In this document: piece by piece, positions 23,579 through 36,700 of the stretch
Numbering within the stretch: the first letter of the stretch is position 1
Layout: the number at the start of each line of letters is the position of its first letter
Assembly: GCA_009733575.1 (NCBI GenBank)
Contig: ML769492.1
Span: 62,001 to 126,000 of the forward strand
Origin: Gymnopus androsaceus JB14
Lineage: Eukaryota; Basidiomycota; Agaricomycetes; Agaricales; Omphalotaceae
Length of the DNA stretch: 64,000 bases
Reading direction: 5' to 3'
Notes under the pieces: generated by a model
Seen by the model: only the letters and a program-made list of their open reading frames with translations
Database searches by the model: none
Told to the model about the DNA's origin: nothing
Made by a program: the position numbers and the translations under genes

Positions 23579-24887
23579 AAAGCCATATATATATGCAGCA
23601 ATGATATGAAGCACTATACAGCATGCTATCTTCGTCTACTACCAGTGGTAGATTTCCCCTTAGATTTGGGACGATAACCTGTGCGCATCGCGGGATCTGT
23701 ATACGACTTTGGATCAAAGTGAGAATACTGAGTCATAGAGACATTCGACCGTACTCGTTTCAAAGGGGATGGTGTGGCTCTCAGGGTAGTAGACGCTATC
23801 CAGACGGCTTATCATAATGCCATTGCACATCGATCTAGACGCCGAATTGGAAACCAATGTAATGTGCAGTGAGTACGAGTTTTCGCTTTAGTTTTTGAGC
23901 TTATCCGATCCATGAGGACAGCATATGTTTCTGCAATGAAAACAGAGTACGTTTACTTTTCGTGGCTCATGAATTCATCGGTTGGAATTTAGCCTCAACC
24001 TGTATGTTCGATCTTAGGACGATGTCCTGACAATGGAATTGAGAATAACAGACAAGCCCTTGCTTAAGGCATTTCCAACGACGGTGACTAGCGACGCTAG
24101 TGCTCGAGCATTAAACACCGTCATGGGTGTAAGTGGTCAATGTCGGAATGAGTACCGGGAATACGGTACCTGCATGAACCTAAGAAGGTATCAACATTTG
24201 AGTTTGCCAAACAGCTAAGACCTCTCTTCAACGCTTGCAATGTCGTACCCGATCCCTTTCCAGATTGGCGGAGTGCGTCCAGCAGTGTAAGAATAGTCTC
24301 GTCGATTGCCTTGACACCAATATATTCTTGCAAAAGATCGAACGCCTTTGAAGTTTGCAGCAGCCGAGCACACAATAACAATGATGTTGTCTTCACGATC
24401 TGAGCATTCAAGAGCATCCATAGTATTGGAACTGTTGTTGTACAGAGCTGTACAGACTCAGGGGGGACATTGCTGTGACAATCACCCAGGTCTTGCTAAT
24501 GGAGAGCCTCATGTTTACATTTCAAAGCAGCTGCATCAGCATATATTGCATGGACCATAGTCAAAGAGGTTGGATTTTGGGTGTTTATGCACTAACTCAA
24601 ACATTTTTTGGAGACTCTGTATAGATGGCTGTAAGTAGTCTGATGGATTGATATTAAATCGTACGACTCGGAGGAGTGTAGATGGGTGGGGGATGCCTGC
24701 CAGAAAGTTGAAGTGATCTCCAAATGGAACGCTTCAACGCTTGCAGTGCGCGTACATACTTACATAAATTAGGGTCTAATATTATAATCAACAGTTCTTC
24801 AAGTTCTCCTGAGTCCTACCGTCTTACCGCCAGCACATTGCTACTCTAAACCGCACATCGCTATTTCTAACAACTCGCTCACTCAAA
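23579..24887. other. Intergenic with weak ORFs
   Basis: A minus-strand ORF at 24215-24421 starts MDALECSDREDNIIVIVCSA and reads somewhat like a protein, but it has no clear splice partners. Nothing else is supportable. Confidence 0.35.
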
Positions 24888-25661
24888 ATGAACACTTCTG
24901 AACCCAAACCCGGTTATCTCGAGTCACTTGGCCAAAGGGTTGTCCCAATTCTCCGAGTCGTATTTGAACACTTCCCACTCGCGTTTGCATTTTCATTCCC
25001 CTTTGGATCGATGTTCATGTTCAAAGGAATTTGGTTTGGTTTTGCGATCCAAATCATCTCAGCGCTACTGTTCCCTGCGGATTATCTCCTGCACCGCCCA
25101 GCAGAAAGTGGTCTACCTCGGATACGCGAAGGGAAGGCTTTTTTTTTTTCAGCTATGTACGCTGCTGGAGGCGTGGGTATGTGCATCCAATATATTACTC
25201 GGTATTCTAATCTCAATCCACTTCATGTAGCGATGGTTCACTTTGGGATTGCAAGTGGCTCATCGGTATGCTGTTTAATCTATTCCTGTAGTATCACATC
25301 TTAACTTTTACTGATAGGGCTGGTCTAGCACTCTCTTAGCATTCTTCATCGGCATAGAATCCTCGATTCCGATACTTGTCATGACCGCTGGAGGGCTATA
25401 CAGTTTGAATACGTGGAATTGGGCATCTACGAAGCTGTTGTCTTTTCGTGCGTGTTTTCTCTTTTCTTGAAGTTATATATATCTCTCCTCATGCTGACTT
25501 CTTGGATTTTAGACCTCAGCAACATTAGGCACCAAATTAAGACCGCCGAAGCGCAAGTTCGTCTTTACTTCTCAACTCGATATCAAAATCTGATAAATGT
25601 AAGCGACATTGCGATGGCACAAAAAGCATTATTGACGTTGGTTGCAGCTTCGTTTCCGTAG
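24888..25661 (+). CDS. Uncharacterised multi-pass membrane protein, 218 aa
   Basis: Three phase-consistent exons (24888-25265, 25318-25447, 25513-25661) encode four or five hydrophobic segments: LAFAFSFPFGSMFMFKGIWF, FAIQIISALLFPADYLL, AFFFSAMYAAGGVGMCIQYI, LAFFIGIESSIPILVMTAGG. They are followed by a soluble, charged C-terminus (SNIRHQIKTAEAQVRLYFST). The initiator lies in a good context (tcaaaATGaac). No family is recognised; the function is unknown. Confidence 0.65.
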
Positions 25662-26298
25662 GGTGGTTCGGACGCCAGTGAGAGCAATCAAGCTCACTAA
25701 GCCTGATAGTGTTGTGTCTCAGAATGGTGATGTCTGATTAGTTACTTATGTTAGATTAGAGTATAAAGTAGGGTAATGGCATGTATAATCCGAATCGATG
25801 GATATATCAACTGACAATACACACGCTAATGATGAACTACAAAGGACAACATTCCTCTTGAAGCGCAAAACGGTTGAGAAAGCTTCAGATAATACCACGA
25901 ATAACTCTTGTCTTAATAATGGTCTTGCCGTGAGGTCAGCTATCGCGAAAATTGCATGCATATTTCGGGAATGAGAGATATGACGAGACGACGGACAAAG
26001 ACTCTTCAACCAAGTGTCTTATTGTTAGACTGACTCGGAGGTCCATGAGGAAAGTAGCTCTCGTAGCGATGGTTCAGGAAAGACGAAAAACGGTGGAGTG
26101 TGCAACAAGTAAACATAGCGACTTGAAGTAGAATAATTAGATGACCTACCAGGACTTCACTTTCAGATTCAAACCGTTGTGTCACACCAAATGTACTGAG
26201 ATTTTCGCGACGATGATCGTCGATATTGATGATTATCTTGGAACCAAATGCATCTCATTAAGAGCACACGTAGATCCTATCCGACATAAATCGCCCAT
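25662..26298. other. Intergenic flank of NOP14
   Basis: The right end, from about 26237, is shared with the duplicated segment at 21676. The rest shows no gene. Confidence 0.45.
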
Positions 26299-29200
26299 TC
26301 ATTTCCTCCCGGCCCTCTTCTTCTCCTTCGTCTTCTCCCTATCCATCGCCTTTTCCTCCGCGCGCTCGCTTTCTAAAGAGCCAAAAACGCGCTTCATACG
26401 CTCATTATAGCTTCTATCCTTCTCCTTCTGTTTCGCTTGCTCTACTCCCGCAAGGAACCTCGCATCTTTCCGAAGCTCCCTAATCGCACCCTTGCGTTCC
26501 TTCTTGTACTCGTTCCGAAGTTTGGCTGATTCGTTTCGTTCCCTATCAGGATCCTGGTTCTTCAAGTAAGATGAAGATGTAGTGTCGAATTTAGGAACGT
26601 ATGAAGCGATGGGAATGGCTTTGTGTGCTTGGAGAAGGAGGGGTCGTCGGGATTGACGAGCGAATTTGAGCAGTCGCTCGATCATCCCTGAAGATGACTT
26701 GGCTTTGGCCTGCGCAATATATATGTGGTTAATGGGAAGGAAAGTAGATAAGTAAAAATACAGCTTACTTGAAGATCAGTCTCGAATTTTTGTAACTTGA
26801 GACTCGATAAAATCTGGGCTATGGGATCGAATATCTCGACAAACGCCTCCAAACCTTTCAATAAATCCGCATAGCGACCCAATAAGTCCAACGAAAGCGC
26901 TAAAAGATTTAATTTTGACGCATCGTCGAGATCTTCACTAGTGAGAAGAGCACCGAAATCAGGTTTCTGGATTTTCAACCCTTTCGCACTTTTCGCATCC
27001 AGAGCCAATTGACGGCAATGTGACGAGCGAAAATCTGGCGATGGGAACGATCCTGGAAGTTCGGATGCATTCTGGTACTTGTTCGGCGCGAGGTGCAAGA
27101 CAGTGTTGACCAAAAAGTTCACCGCCTCTGGGACGAATCGCTGAGACAGTTGCTCATACGCGAGGAACAGCGTACAAAGGAAAAGACCACTGGCGATGTC
27201 GTTGAGTGATCGTACCCGAGCTAATCCCAGATAAGCACCCATTAACACTCGTGCAGGTGAAACGACGGCATGGTTCATATCACTGGTTGGCCAGAGTGAA
27301 CCGATTATTCGGAGTATCGTTAGTTCTGCAGGTCCAGGCCAGGTCTTCGCTTCGGGCTGCAGAGCTCCCTGCGAAAGTCCGCGTTTGAGGTTTTTGTGCA
27401 TAAGGACCAGTTTCCGGTTGAAGTGTTCTGCGGATTGGATCGGATATGCTTTTGCTGAGTGCGGAAAGGTGAGGAATGAGGGATGAAACGGCGGCGAAGG
27501 AAGGTGCGGGAGGTGAAGATAGATAGAGAATGTGGTCAATTAGGACACCAGTTAGAGTCTAACGCAAAGTCAACACGAGGAATGCGTAAGATAAAAGTTT
27601 TCACCAACCTGGAGTTTGAGTTTATTTTCTGCTGCTAGGCTAGTATGATGTAGCGCTCTGATACGCTGGACGACCGTTGGCAAATCCTTATCATCAACAG
27701 TCTCGACGATATCGAGGAATTCCGCATGCGTTGAGGGACAGGGAAATGTGAACGGCAAGTCTTTCGCCTTAACTTTCCGAGATGAAGTCGGTGCTCTTTT
27801 TAGAAGATTCGACGAGCTCTTCCGCATCTTCGTCGTACTCGGAGTCATCCGATTCATCATCGTCGTCGTCTCCTTCGTCTCCTTCATCGTCATCGCTTCT
27901 TCGACTTCCTCCTCATCATCTCCGCCTTCGTCACTTTCCTCTCCCTGACTCTGATCATCCTCGAGACCTGCTCCCAAACCATTCCAACCAATCTCCTCAT
28001 CCTCAAAATCATCTTCTAGATCATCTCCACCGCGTTTTCGCTTCCCGCGAGACTTTCCTTCGTCCTCACTATCACTATCCTCCAAACCCAACATCCGTTT
28101 CCTTCGTCGCTTTTCTGCCTTTTCTAAAGTCTCTTTCTCCTCCAAAGCCAATTCCTCCTCAGTCTTTGTTCGATCCTTGGGCTTAGCACGTTTGTCGAAT
28201 GCCAATTCCCGAACAGCTTGGTCGTAATCGGCTTTCTTTTCTGTTTCAGCGGATGCTGCCGCTGCAGCTGCAGATGCGTAGATAGCTGAGGGACCAGGTA
28301 GACCGAGCGGTGCAGAGTTGCTTCCGGTCGCGGATGGGTTGGGGGCATAGAGAAGGCTTCGTATTGAATCAAAGGCTTGGTCGAGTTCGTGTCGGACGTT
28401 TTCTCCTTGTTCCTTTTCCATTTGGCGACGAAGCTAAGGAGGATGGATTTAGTATGTGTTGTTAATATGAGCGGGATAGAGACGTACTTTATGTTCTTTA
28501 CTCTTGGCTATAACTTCAGACATGACTTCGGCCTTGGACTTTTTCCTGGCGGGCTGGAATGAAATGAGATACAAGTTCTAAGGAAATGGGAAAATGAGCA
28601 CCTCATCTGCATCTTCCTCATCGTCGTCGTCAAATCCACCGAAATGAGTGTGCTTGACGATATCTTCATTGATTCGGCCTGTGTGATATTAGAACAAGAA
28701 CAAGACCGTTCATTCACGACATACCGATTTCGTCATCGTCGTCTTCGAGACCAATGTCGTCAAAGTCATCCAGCTTGGACAGACTTTGCCCGTAGTGTGT
28801 GAGTTCGTCTTCGTCTTCAAGATTGAATGCAACTCCTTTGGATGCGCGCTGTCGTTCCTTGGTAAAACGCTCGAGCATACGTTCTTCCAAACTCATCGAA
28901 GGATCATTTTCACCAAATCTGCGATCTACAATGCCTCCAGCTCGGTTTTTCTCTTCAAACTCTTTCAGCAATGTTTTCTTGCGCTAATAGACATTGCGCG
29001 TTAGAATACTTATTTATCAACGGATAATAGCCACATACCTGCTCGATTCCAGCCATTTTACTTTGTGCAGGCTTTCCAGTAACACCCTTGAGCTTACGAC
29101 CTGCCACATCGTGCTTCAACTTGGTCACTTTGACATCGAAAGGATTGAGTCTTCGTTGTATTTCGTCTAATTTAGCGGCGCGTTTGTCCTTGTCTTTGTC

Positions 29201-29305
29201 CTGCGGTGTAGATCTCTTTCGCTTCTTTCCATTGTTGTTTCCTCCGGTGATTCCAGCATGGGATAGGGCAGATTTTAGCTGAGAAAGCTGAGAGCCTTTG
29301 GCCAT
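26299..29305 (-). CDS. NOP14: Nucleolar protein 14 (SSU processome)
   Basis: Nop14 is needed for 18S rRNA maturation and 40S assembly in the nucleolus. It starts [20 protein letters not shown]. Landmarks follow: [159 protein letters not shown], and a basic coiled C-terminus ([40 protein letters not shown]) ending KKRAGRK at 26299. In the acidic linker (about 27780-27892) the continuous frame reads Thr/Met/Ser-rich, while the +1 frame reads the expected Asp/Glu-rich sequence. That suggests two compensating frameshifts. Confidence 0.92.
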
Positions 29306-29880
29306 AGAGTGAACGAACACAAGAAGGAAAAAAATGCCGCCGGCTCTTGGGATTAGGACACGTGCACCGAGCCAAGTCGACTGTCACGCAGACCCATCTC
29401 ATTTCTGCATACGAGAATTGTATGCTCTCAGTTCTTTGTCCATTGCAGCTGCCCACGAGACCAAGAAATCTCGCGACCAGCACCCACGGGTAAGATCTCA
29501 CCATCTCTTGGGGGTGTTTTTAGTCCTAATTACCCTTGAAATGAGGATTTGAACACAGATTTTATGCAGGAACAGTCGAGATTGAGGAATTACAACGATG
29601 CAGACAAGAGAAGCAGCTACGATGACGAGGATCTGAAGTGAAAATGTCGGATAGAAACTTCTTCAACTCCACGCCTTCAAAAACAATTCGCCTCTCAGTT
29701 GCTTTTCAATAACCTCGCATTCAGAGTACCAAGGAAATTCTTCAATGTAATATCAGCTTACCATTTCAACTTCATGATCAAAGTGATGTAAGCTGGATAT
29801 GTTAGCGTCGATGTGAATGAATAATGTCGAATGTTGAATCCTAGGATGATGCCACTTCACTCCGCTCACCTGAATGCTGA
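29306..29880. other. Divergent promoter region
   Basis: Lies between NOP14 (minus) and the zinc-ribbon-like gene (plus). No ORF is credible and no TATA box stands out. Confidence 0.45.
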
Positions 29881-31472
29881 ATGAACTTGGTCCCTTTTAA
29901 TTTTAATTCCAAGTCTTGCATGTCCCGTTCAAATTTTAGCGGATCCGTGAAAGGCCACCGATTTGAAGCCTTCAGCAAAAGATGTAGCTTCTGTCACGAT
30001 AAGAAAGACGACTTGGAAGTATGCTATAGCCTGGATGCCGGAGACAAGCTTGGTCAGATGCAAACACGGGCCGCTAAACGACTACATCTCGTTCCAAGCT
30101 CGTTCGAAGCACAAGAGTCGGCAACCTCGTATGTCTGTGAGTGGCCAATTCACTCAAAAAAACATTGTACTAACTATAACGACAGTATGCAGTTCTTGTC
30201 ACAACTTGATGTCATATCAAGGCGCCACTCCCCGCGAATTTTCTTTGTTCCTTGTAGAGAGACTTGCGCTTTCTACTCGCTTTTCTACTAGAAACTCTGA
30301 TGAAAGATAAAGATGCAACAGTTGACGAGGTACGTATCGCCAGGCATCCCATCCAATTAAATATATTCAGCTGTATATTCCAGATAATGGATCGCCTTGA
30401 GCACGACCACAAAACCGCCAAACGGCAAAAATCTCTCGACTTTGCCGAGTATTTTGAGCTGGCAATCTCTGGCAGAAGTGGTAACGCCAAGAAGGTTTCA
30501 ACTTCGCGGTTTCCTAAGGATCCGTTTCACTACCGACCAGCACGAAAGATGCAAAATGTGGCATGGAAATATGGTGCAAAGCTGGAGTCCATCCGTTTCT
30601 TTGAGTTTCCGGAAGAAACGAATGTCGGCAATGGGTCTATATCGCTTCTTCCCGACAAATTTGGGCGAATCAGGGAAAACAATGGTAGTATCTCGCGACT
30701 TTTCTGGAGGCTACCGGGCGTCTCTGTAGGCGCTCTCTTGATGCTACCTCTGAGGGAGCTGGAGATAATCCCCCACCGGTACTTTACCCCAGAACTGGTT
30801 GAACTTTGCTACTACCTCTCACAAACCTACCGTAATGCGACCGATAGTGATAGCGACAACAACAGCGACGATGACGATGACGACGACAAAGGAGGAAGAG
30901 GAAGAAGCAAAGTTGGAGGAGGAGGAGGGAAGCGGAAGAGGGATGACGGCCCTGAAAAAGCCAGTAAAAAAGCGCGTAAGGAACCTCCACAAAGAGGTGG
31001 TGCAGGCGAAAAAGGAAGAGGAGGAGGCTCCAGGAAGCGGAAGAGGGATGCTTGTCAGAAACCTACACAAAGGAGTGAAAGGCTGAGGAAAAGAGGTGGA
31101 TGCGGGACAGGTAGCAGCGAAAGTGAGCACACCAAAATTTTCTTTGGGGTATATGACTGACTAACCTATGTAGAATTGGCTCCCAAGCCAATTCAAGATC
31201 ACCGTCAAACCTACTCCGGCACTTTCACATTTGGGCCAAAGTGGACGGCTTCGATGATCATATCAAAACAGTATGGGGTATCCCACCCTGCGCCATGGGA
31301 GCAGCCAAAAGATTCTCAGCTAGTATGCTCAACTGACTCTTTCTGTTCTCTCCTTCCTGATGCTTTTCTGATACAGCTTGTTCTCAGAAGGCCTCAGAAA
31401 CTTAGGCCCGCGAACCTCGCCCCCCACTTCCCCACTGTAACGGGACAAAGTCATCAACATAGACGGGTTTAA
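29881..31472 (+). CDS. Uncharacterised protein with paired CxxC motifs and charged C-terminal tail
   Basis: The start is the ATG at 29881. A first CxxCH (RCSFCHDKKDDLE) and, after an intron starting GTGAGT at 30137, a second (CSSCHNLM) could bind zinc. A well-conserved-looking core follows an intron ending at 30384: MDRLEHDHKTAKRQKSLDFA, RPARKMQNVAWKYGAKLESI, LPLRELEIIPHRYFTPELVE. The tail is Asp-rich, then Lys/Arg/Gly-rich (GKRKRDDGPEKASKKARKE). Two further exons after GTGAGC (about 31121) add APKPIQDHRQTYSGTFTFGP and end at TAA 31470-31472. The join near 30230-30260 is unclear and may contain a frameshift. The function is not recognised; a nuclear site is likely from the basic clusters. Confidence 0.6.
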
Positions 31473-33487
31473 TGATTGATTGATTGACATATTCACTGAA
31501 ATCCATCCTACATTGCTACGGGTCAATCTTCTTTCGATCCTCTCATCGCAAGCTCACTGTCCTCAACGGATGAAGCTACGAGCAAGACCCTGCCTGATTG
31601 CTGAATGAATGGATTAAGGATAGGGCTCTAAGTTGTACTGTACCATCTCAAATCCTTCTTAAAGAGTACGGCTGGCCATGGGCTTGACCGTTACGGTTAT
31701 GTTATGGATATTGTACAGGTACGTTCACCCCGTTAAAATTACAACCCGTATTCAATACGGGTGCCCACGGTTTAGAATTCTAATTAGGGAGAGTGAGGGG
31801 TACTTGAACCGGAACCCAACGACGGAACTAAGTAGGATGTTGGTTGGGGGCTAACGATATCTTTCGGACTGCTTCTGAAAGGTTGAATTTCAGGACAACG
31901 GAAACGTTGGAGAGGGCCGAGAGGCTGAGGCTGCCTGGCTGTCGCGATGCCAAAGGCTGACCACATGTGACTACATGAGGGCTAGGCCTAGACCCCCTAC
32001 TCCAACGTTAAGCGATCACCATTTCGATGGTACTGAAATGCATCATACAACAATGATCCTACCTTCTCTCTTATGCTTCCGGTTTCAATAGTTATTAGTC
32101 GCACCTGCACTGTGTGGACTCTGATTATGATATTACCTTCCATCCAACAATATATATTATCGAGCTCTATTCCATGCCTCCCTCAAGAGCAAAAGGCCGG
32201 GCAGTCTGGGACCTTACGCGTTTCTAAATGGACACTCATCAACCGCAACAACCTTAAGTGAGCACAACAATCGAAGAAATAAGTAGTACGGCCAATATCT
32301 ACCCAAGGTATAATAGTTAGTGGTCGAATCCCAACTTCTTCCTAGATGCAGGGGCAGGGGCAAGATTTATGTCTGGAAATTGCATAGATTTCGTATAGAT
32401 GAGGTTCCACCAAGTACTGGGTTGTCAGCGTGTCACGGCATATCCTTGATCATCCATGACTACTCCGAGTTCAAAGTTGGGGTTATTAAAAGTTGGGGCA
32501 AGTGCACAGAGATATCCAGTACTGGTATCGATATGTAAGGAGGGCCCATACTGGGAACATGGGAGAAAGGTGCCAAAATCTCAATACGCTATACAGATTG
32601 AACTCAGGTAAAAGGTGCTTTATCGAAGAAATCTGGCTCGTACCGTTAGCTTGTATAAAGTGAATCGCCCCTCCTTTCTTTCCTTGGAAATCCTCCTTAT
32701 CTTGTTCCACCTCTCTCTGGCTTTTTCTCAGGCCTTCCGCGACTCTCGGACATTCTTCCCGACACGACACAGAATCTCTTTATCAATCCTTCATTTACTC
32801 ACTCTAGCGAATGTTCCTTAGTCTTAAGTATGATATGCATGGGTTCCGAATGCGAATGCAACGCAGCTGCAGTGTTGTTTTTTTTTTTTGTATCCTCGTT
32901 TATTCGCATGGTGCGTAAGCATATGGTAGCGACCCCCTACTTGTATGTATGGTTCGTACGTGTCCGTAATATATCTGCTCAATTCTAGGTCTTTCAACAA
33001 CGTTAGGCTCCCAATGGGAGGCCTCGACAGGGCTCGCCCGGTAGGGTGAGCTCTGTCTAGCCGCTAGGGCTCAATTAAGCAGTCGTCGTAGCTCGGGGAA
33101 TCGTCCTTGCTGGCTGCAGTGTTGTAGGAGTAGGAGATCAGCGAAAAGGAGGTGGCACGCGTAAAGAAGACGTGGCACGGTAATAAACCGGAGTGACCGG
33201 AGGTGAACTAGATAGATTGACGCACAACAACCCCCAATAACAGGGTTGTCAAACAGAGCACGAACGGAGTTAGAGATGGGAGACTGGGAGGTAGTAGAAA
33301 GCGGGAAGAACATGCATCAATTGAGGCCAAGTGCCCCAGTCCGGAAACAACGGAAAAATATATATTTGGGTGGGCACTACCATATATGTATGACGCCAAA
33401 AAAGAAGAGGTATATTTGGTATATTTGTCGAGTGTAAGCTCCGCTGTCAAGATTTATTTTGGGCTGATGCACGTTGAAAGCACACTA
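31473..33487. other. Intergenic, start of the repeat-rich region
   Basis: No coding signal. Contains a poly-T tract near 32879-32889 and a GC-rich hairpin at 33026-33057. Part of 31500-31650 resembles 45380-45540. Confidence 0.45.
33026..33057. repeat. Short imperfect inverted repeat
   Basis: Two 14-nt arms (GACAGGGCTCGCCC and GGGTGAGCTCTGTC) around a GGTA loop pair with two G-T type mismatches. It could be a relic transposon end or an RNA hairpin; no gene lies next to it. Confidence 0.5.
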
Positions 33488-33656
33488 CATCAGCAAAACC
33501 TGGGTGAACTGTGGATTGCTGTGGATTGCTGTGGGTTGCTGTGGGTTGCTGTACAGCACTGTACAGAAGCCCCAATACAATCCACAGAAGCCACAGAGCT
33601 GTCCAGTTCTGTACAGAGGGGGACCTTGCTGTGGGATCACCCAGGTTCTGCTGATG
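33488..33656. mobile_element. MITE with CATCAGCAAAACC termini, TA flanks
   Basis: 169 bp with inverted ends: CATCAGCAAAACCTGGGTGA on the left and the complement of ..CACCCAGGTTCTGCTGATG on the right. Both sides are flanked by TA. The interior is a run of short self-complementary words (GTGGATTGCT repeats, CTGTACAG, CCACAGAGCTG) and no ORF. It lies just upstream of STAND copy 1. Confidence 0.85.
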
Positions 33657-33726
33657 TAGTACTGAAGACACAAGGTTAACTCAAATAGATCTGAGGTCAT
33701 GTACGTGATAGTTCCTTAGCTTCATG

Positions 33727-33735
33727 TATATAAGG
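33727..33735 (+). promoter_or_regulatory. TATA box of STAND copy 1 with shared upstream element
   Basis: TATATAAGG lies about 65 nt before the ATG. Upstream is GGTCATGTACGTGATAGTTC then CTTAGCTTCA, which recurs with few changes ahead of copies 2 and 3. Confidence 0.55.
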
Positions 33736-33797
33736 GCAGCACTGTGTCAGTTCCATAATTCATTCCGCCCAAGCCACACCTGCTGTCTGGTTCTGAA

Positions 33798-36700
33798 ATG
33801 GCATCTTCGTAGGTCTCTTCATTGCTAGAAGCAGCATTTAACTGAAAAATTCATCATTTCAATAGACCGCAGATGTTTGCTGGTGCATCGAACTTTGAAA
33901 TCAGAAACTCAATTTTCACTACTGGTAATGTCATACATCATGGAGCTCCTCAAGCTTCAAATCATGGTAAACCAACAGTTCTATCCTATTAATTTGAATG
34001 ATAATTGGATGCACAAACAGGTCAGATTATTTCAATTTCAAATGTGCTCCAATGTCCTGCACCTAGCCCATACTTTGTTGGGCGGGAAGATATACTGAGA
34101 AAACTTTCAAAAATATTTTCTGCACCAGCAGTGACTCTCTGGGGTACAAATATGGATGAACTCAAGGATTTTGTAAGACAGAACCTCAAATAGTAAGTTG
34201 TATTCAATGGAGAAAGAGATATTCAATTACTCAGTATAGCAGCTCCCCTATTTTTCTGGATGCAAGCTCTGGTCAAGCTTTAGCCAAATCAATTGCAAAC
34301 ATGATCAACAAAAGTGCCTTGGCTCAGCCTGATGTCCTATTGGTTCTACAAAGTGCAGATGCACCAGTGGACTCAGAATACCTTCATACACTTCCTTATG
34401 CTCCAGTTCTTGTGATGACCACACAACCATCTTTGATATCTTCTACTTCACTGGTTTTTCACCTTCCCAATGATGCCAATCAAAAAGCAGTGCACAGGTT
34501 GTTGCATTCTGTTGAAAGGGTCCTTAATGCTAGAAGGCATGTAGTCACACTTGTGGCAAATGGAGGGACTGGAAAAACACAAGCAGTTCTCAAGTTTGTT
34601 TCTGAGAATTTGTCCAGGTAAGGAAAAAAGAGATTTTCAAAACAACAGGTGATACTAAACATTTAAACAGATTTTCAAATGTTTGGTTTTTTGATGCATC
34701 CTCTAATGACACCCTGACTGCCAATTTCAAAGCACTCGGAAAAGCTGCAGGTGTTGGTGAAGATGTCAGAGATGTCAGAGATTTCCTAGCAAGGATCAAT
34801 CAGAAATGGCTTTGCATTTTTGACAATGTTGATGATGAAAATGTCTTTCTTAAGGATTACATCCCCAGTTGCAACCATGGTAGCATGATTATCACTAGCC
34901 GCCTCTCAGAGATATCACAAATGGCATCTCCAGATTGTCACATTGAATTGATGGATCTTACTGAGGCCAGTGCTGTGGAGCTACTTCTAAACCAAGCACA
35001 CAAACAAAGCTCCGATGAAAACCAGAATTTGGCTTTTGAGATTGTTGGGGCTCTTGGTTGTCATGCACTAGCTGTCTCAACAGCTGGGGCATATATTGGG
35101 GGAACCCCAACCTGTACAATGGGAAATTACTTGACTCATTTTAATAAGAAAAAGAAAAAAATTCTGAATTACAGAATGAGGGCACTAGATAACTACCAGA
35201 GAACTGTATACAGTGCATTTCTTCTAAGCTTTGAGAAGCTCAGTTATCCAACTCAAGTTCTTATGCAAATATGTGCATACCTAAATCCAACTGCCATTCC
35301 TTTGGAGATCTTCACTCGAGCAGCTACTTTTACTGGTAATGATATCAATACTGTTGATGTAGATCCACCAATCCAGGCCATATATTTTGTGAAGGAGTTT
35401 TTCTCTCTGTTTGCAGATAAAGACTCATGGGAAGACAGTGTAGTTGAAATGTGCCAACTTTCCCTGGCATCATACAATGCTGTTAAAAAATGTCTTGACT
35501 TTCATGCAGTAATACATACATGTGCCCAGGAAACTGTTAAATGTCACTATATAAGCCAGACAGCTACATTAATACTTGCACGTGCTACTCCACTGGGAGA
35601 TGCAATTGAGGAATATCAGTTTCGTCGGCAATTGTTAATCCATGCAAGTCACATTTGGCAGGTAAATAATTTACCAACAGTCCATACAAAGATTTGCCTG
35701 GCACATATATTTAAGGAAAGTGGCATGTTAGTTCAAACTGAGAAACTAGCTGAGGAGGTGCTGCTAGCTCACAAGCAGGTGTTTGGAGTGCACCACCCTC
35801 AAACCTTGACTTCCATGGGCAACCTTGCATTAACATATTTTTATCTTGGAAAGTTAGAGGCAGCCAAAAGATTGGAGCAGGAGGTGCTGCCACTACGCAA
35901 ACAAGTACTTGGAGACTATCATCCAGATACCTTGATTTCCATGGCCAATCTGGCATTAACACATCGGGAACATGGAGAGTTTGAATCTGCTGAGAAGTTG
36001 GGGGAGGAAGTGCTGCTGCTGCGCAAGCAAGTACTTGGAGTCCACCATCCAGATACCTTGACTTCCATGAACAATCTTGCATTAACATATCAAGCACATG
36101 GAAAGTTGGAGGTAGCTGAGAAGTTGGGTGAGCAAGTACTGCTGCTGCGTAAGAAAGTAATTGGAGACTGCCATCATCATACCTTGGATGCTATGGCCAA
36201 TCTTTCATATACATATAAGAAATGTGGAAAGTTGAAGGCAGGTGAGAAATTGGAAAAGAAGGTGTTGTCACTGCGCAAGCAAGTACTTGGAGACCACCAC
36301 CCTGCTACATTGACTGCTATGACCAATCTTGCCACAACATATTGGGAGCTTGGAAAGTTGAAGGAAGCTGAGAAATTAGAAGAGAAGGTACTGCCACTGT
36401 GTAAGCAAGTACTTGGATACCACCACCCTGCTACATTGACTGCTATGGCCAATCTTGCCACAACATATCGGGAACTTGGAAAGTTGGAGGCAGCTGAGCA
36501 GCTGGGGGAGAAGGTTTTCCTGTTGTACAAACAAGTATTTGGAAAATATCACCCTCATACCTTGACTTCGATGGCTAATCTTGCTATAACATATGGTTGG
36601 GAATATGGGAAATTGGAAGCAGCCGAGAAGTTGGGGGAGGAAGTGCTGCTGCTGCGCAAGCAAGTACTTGGAGCCCATCATTCAGATACCTTGACTTCCA

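Noticed and set aside
27748..28186. Long plus-strand ORFs rich in Ser
   Set aside because: They are antisense shadows of the acidic NOP14 coding sequence.
32340..32538. ORF after GGTCGAATCCC, considered as tRNA or small gene
   Set aside because: No cloverleaf and no coding pattern.
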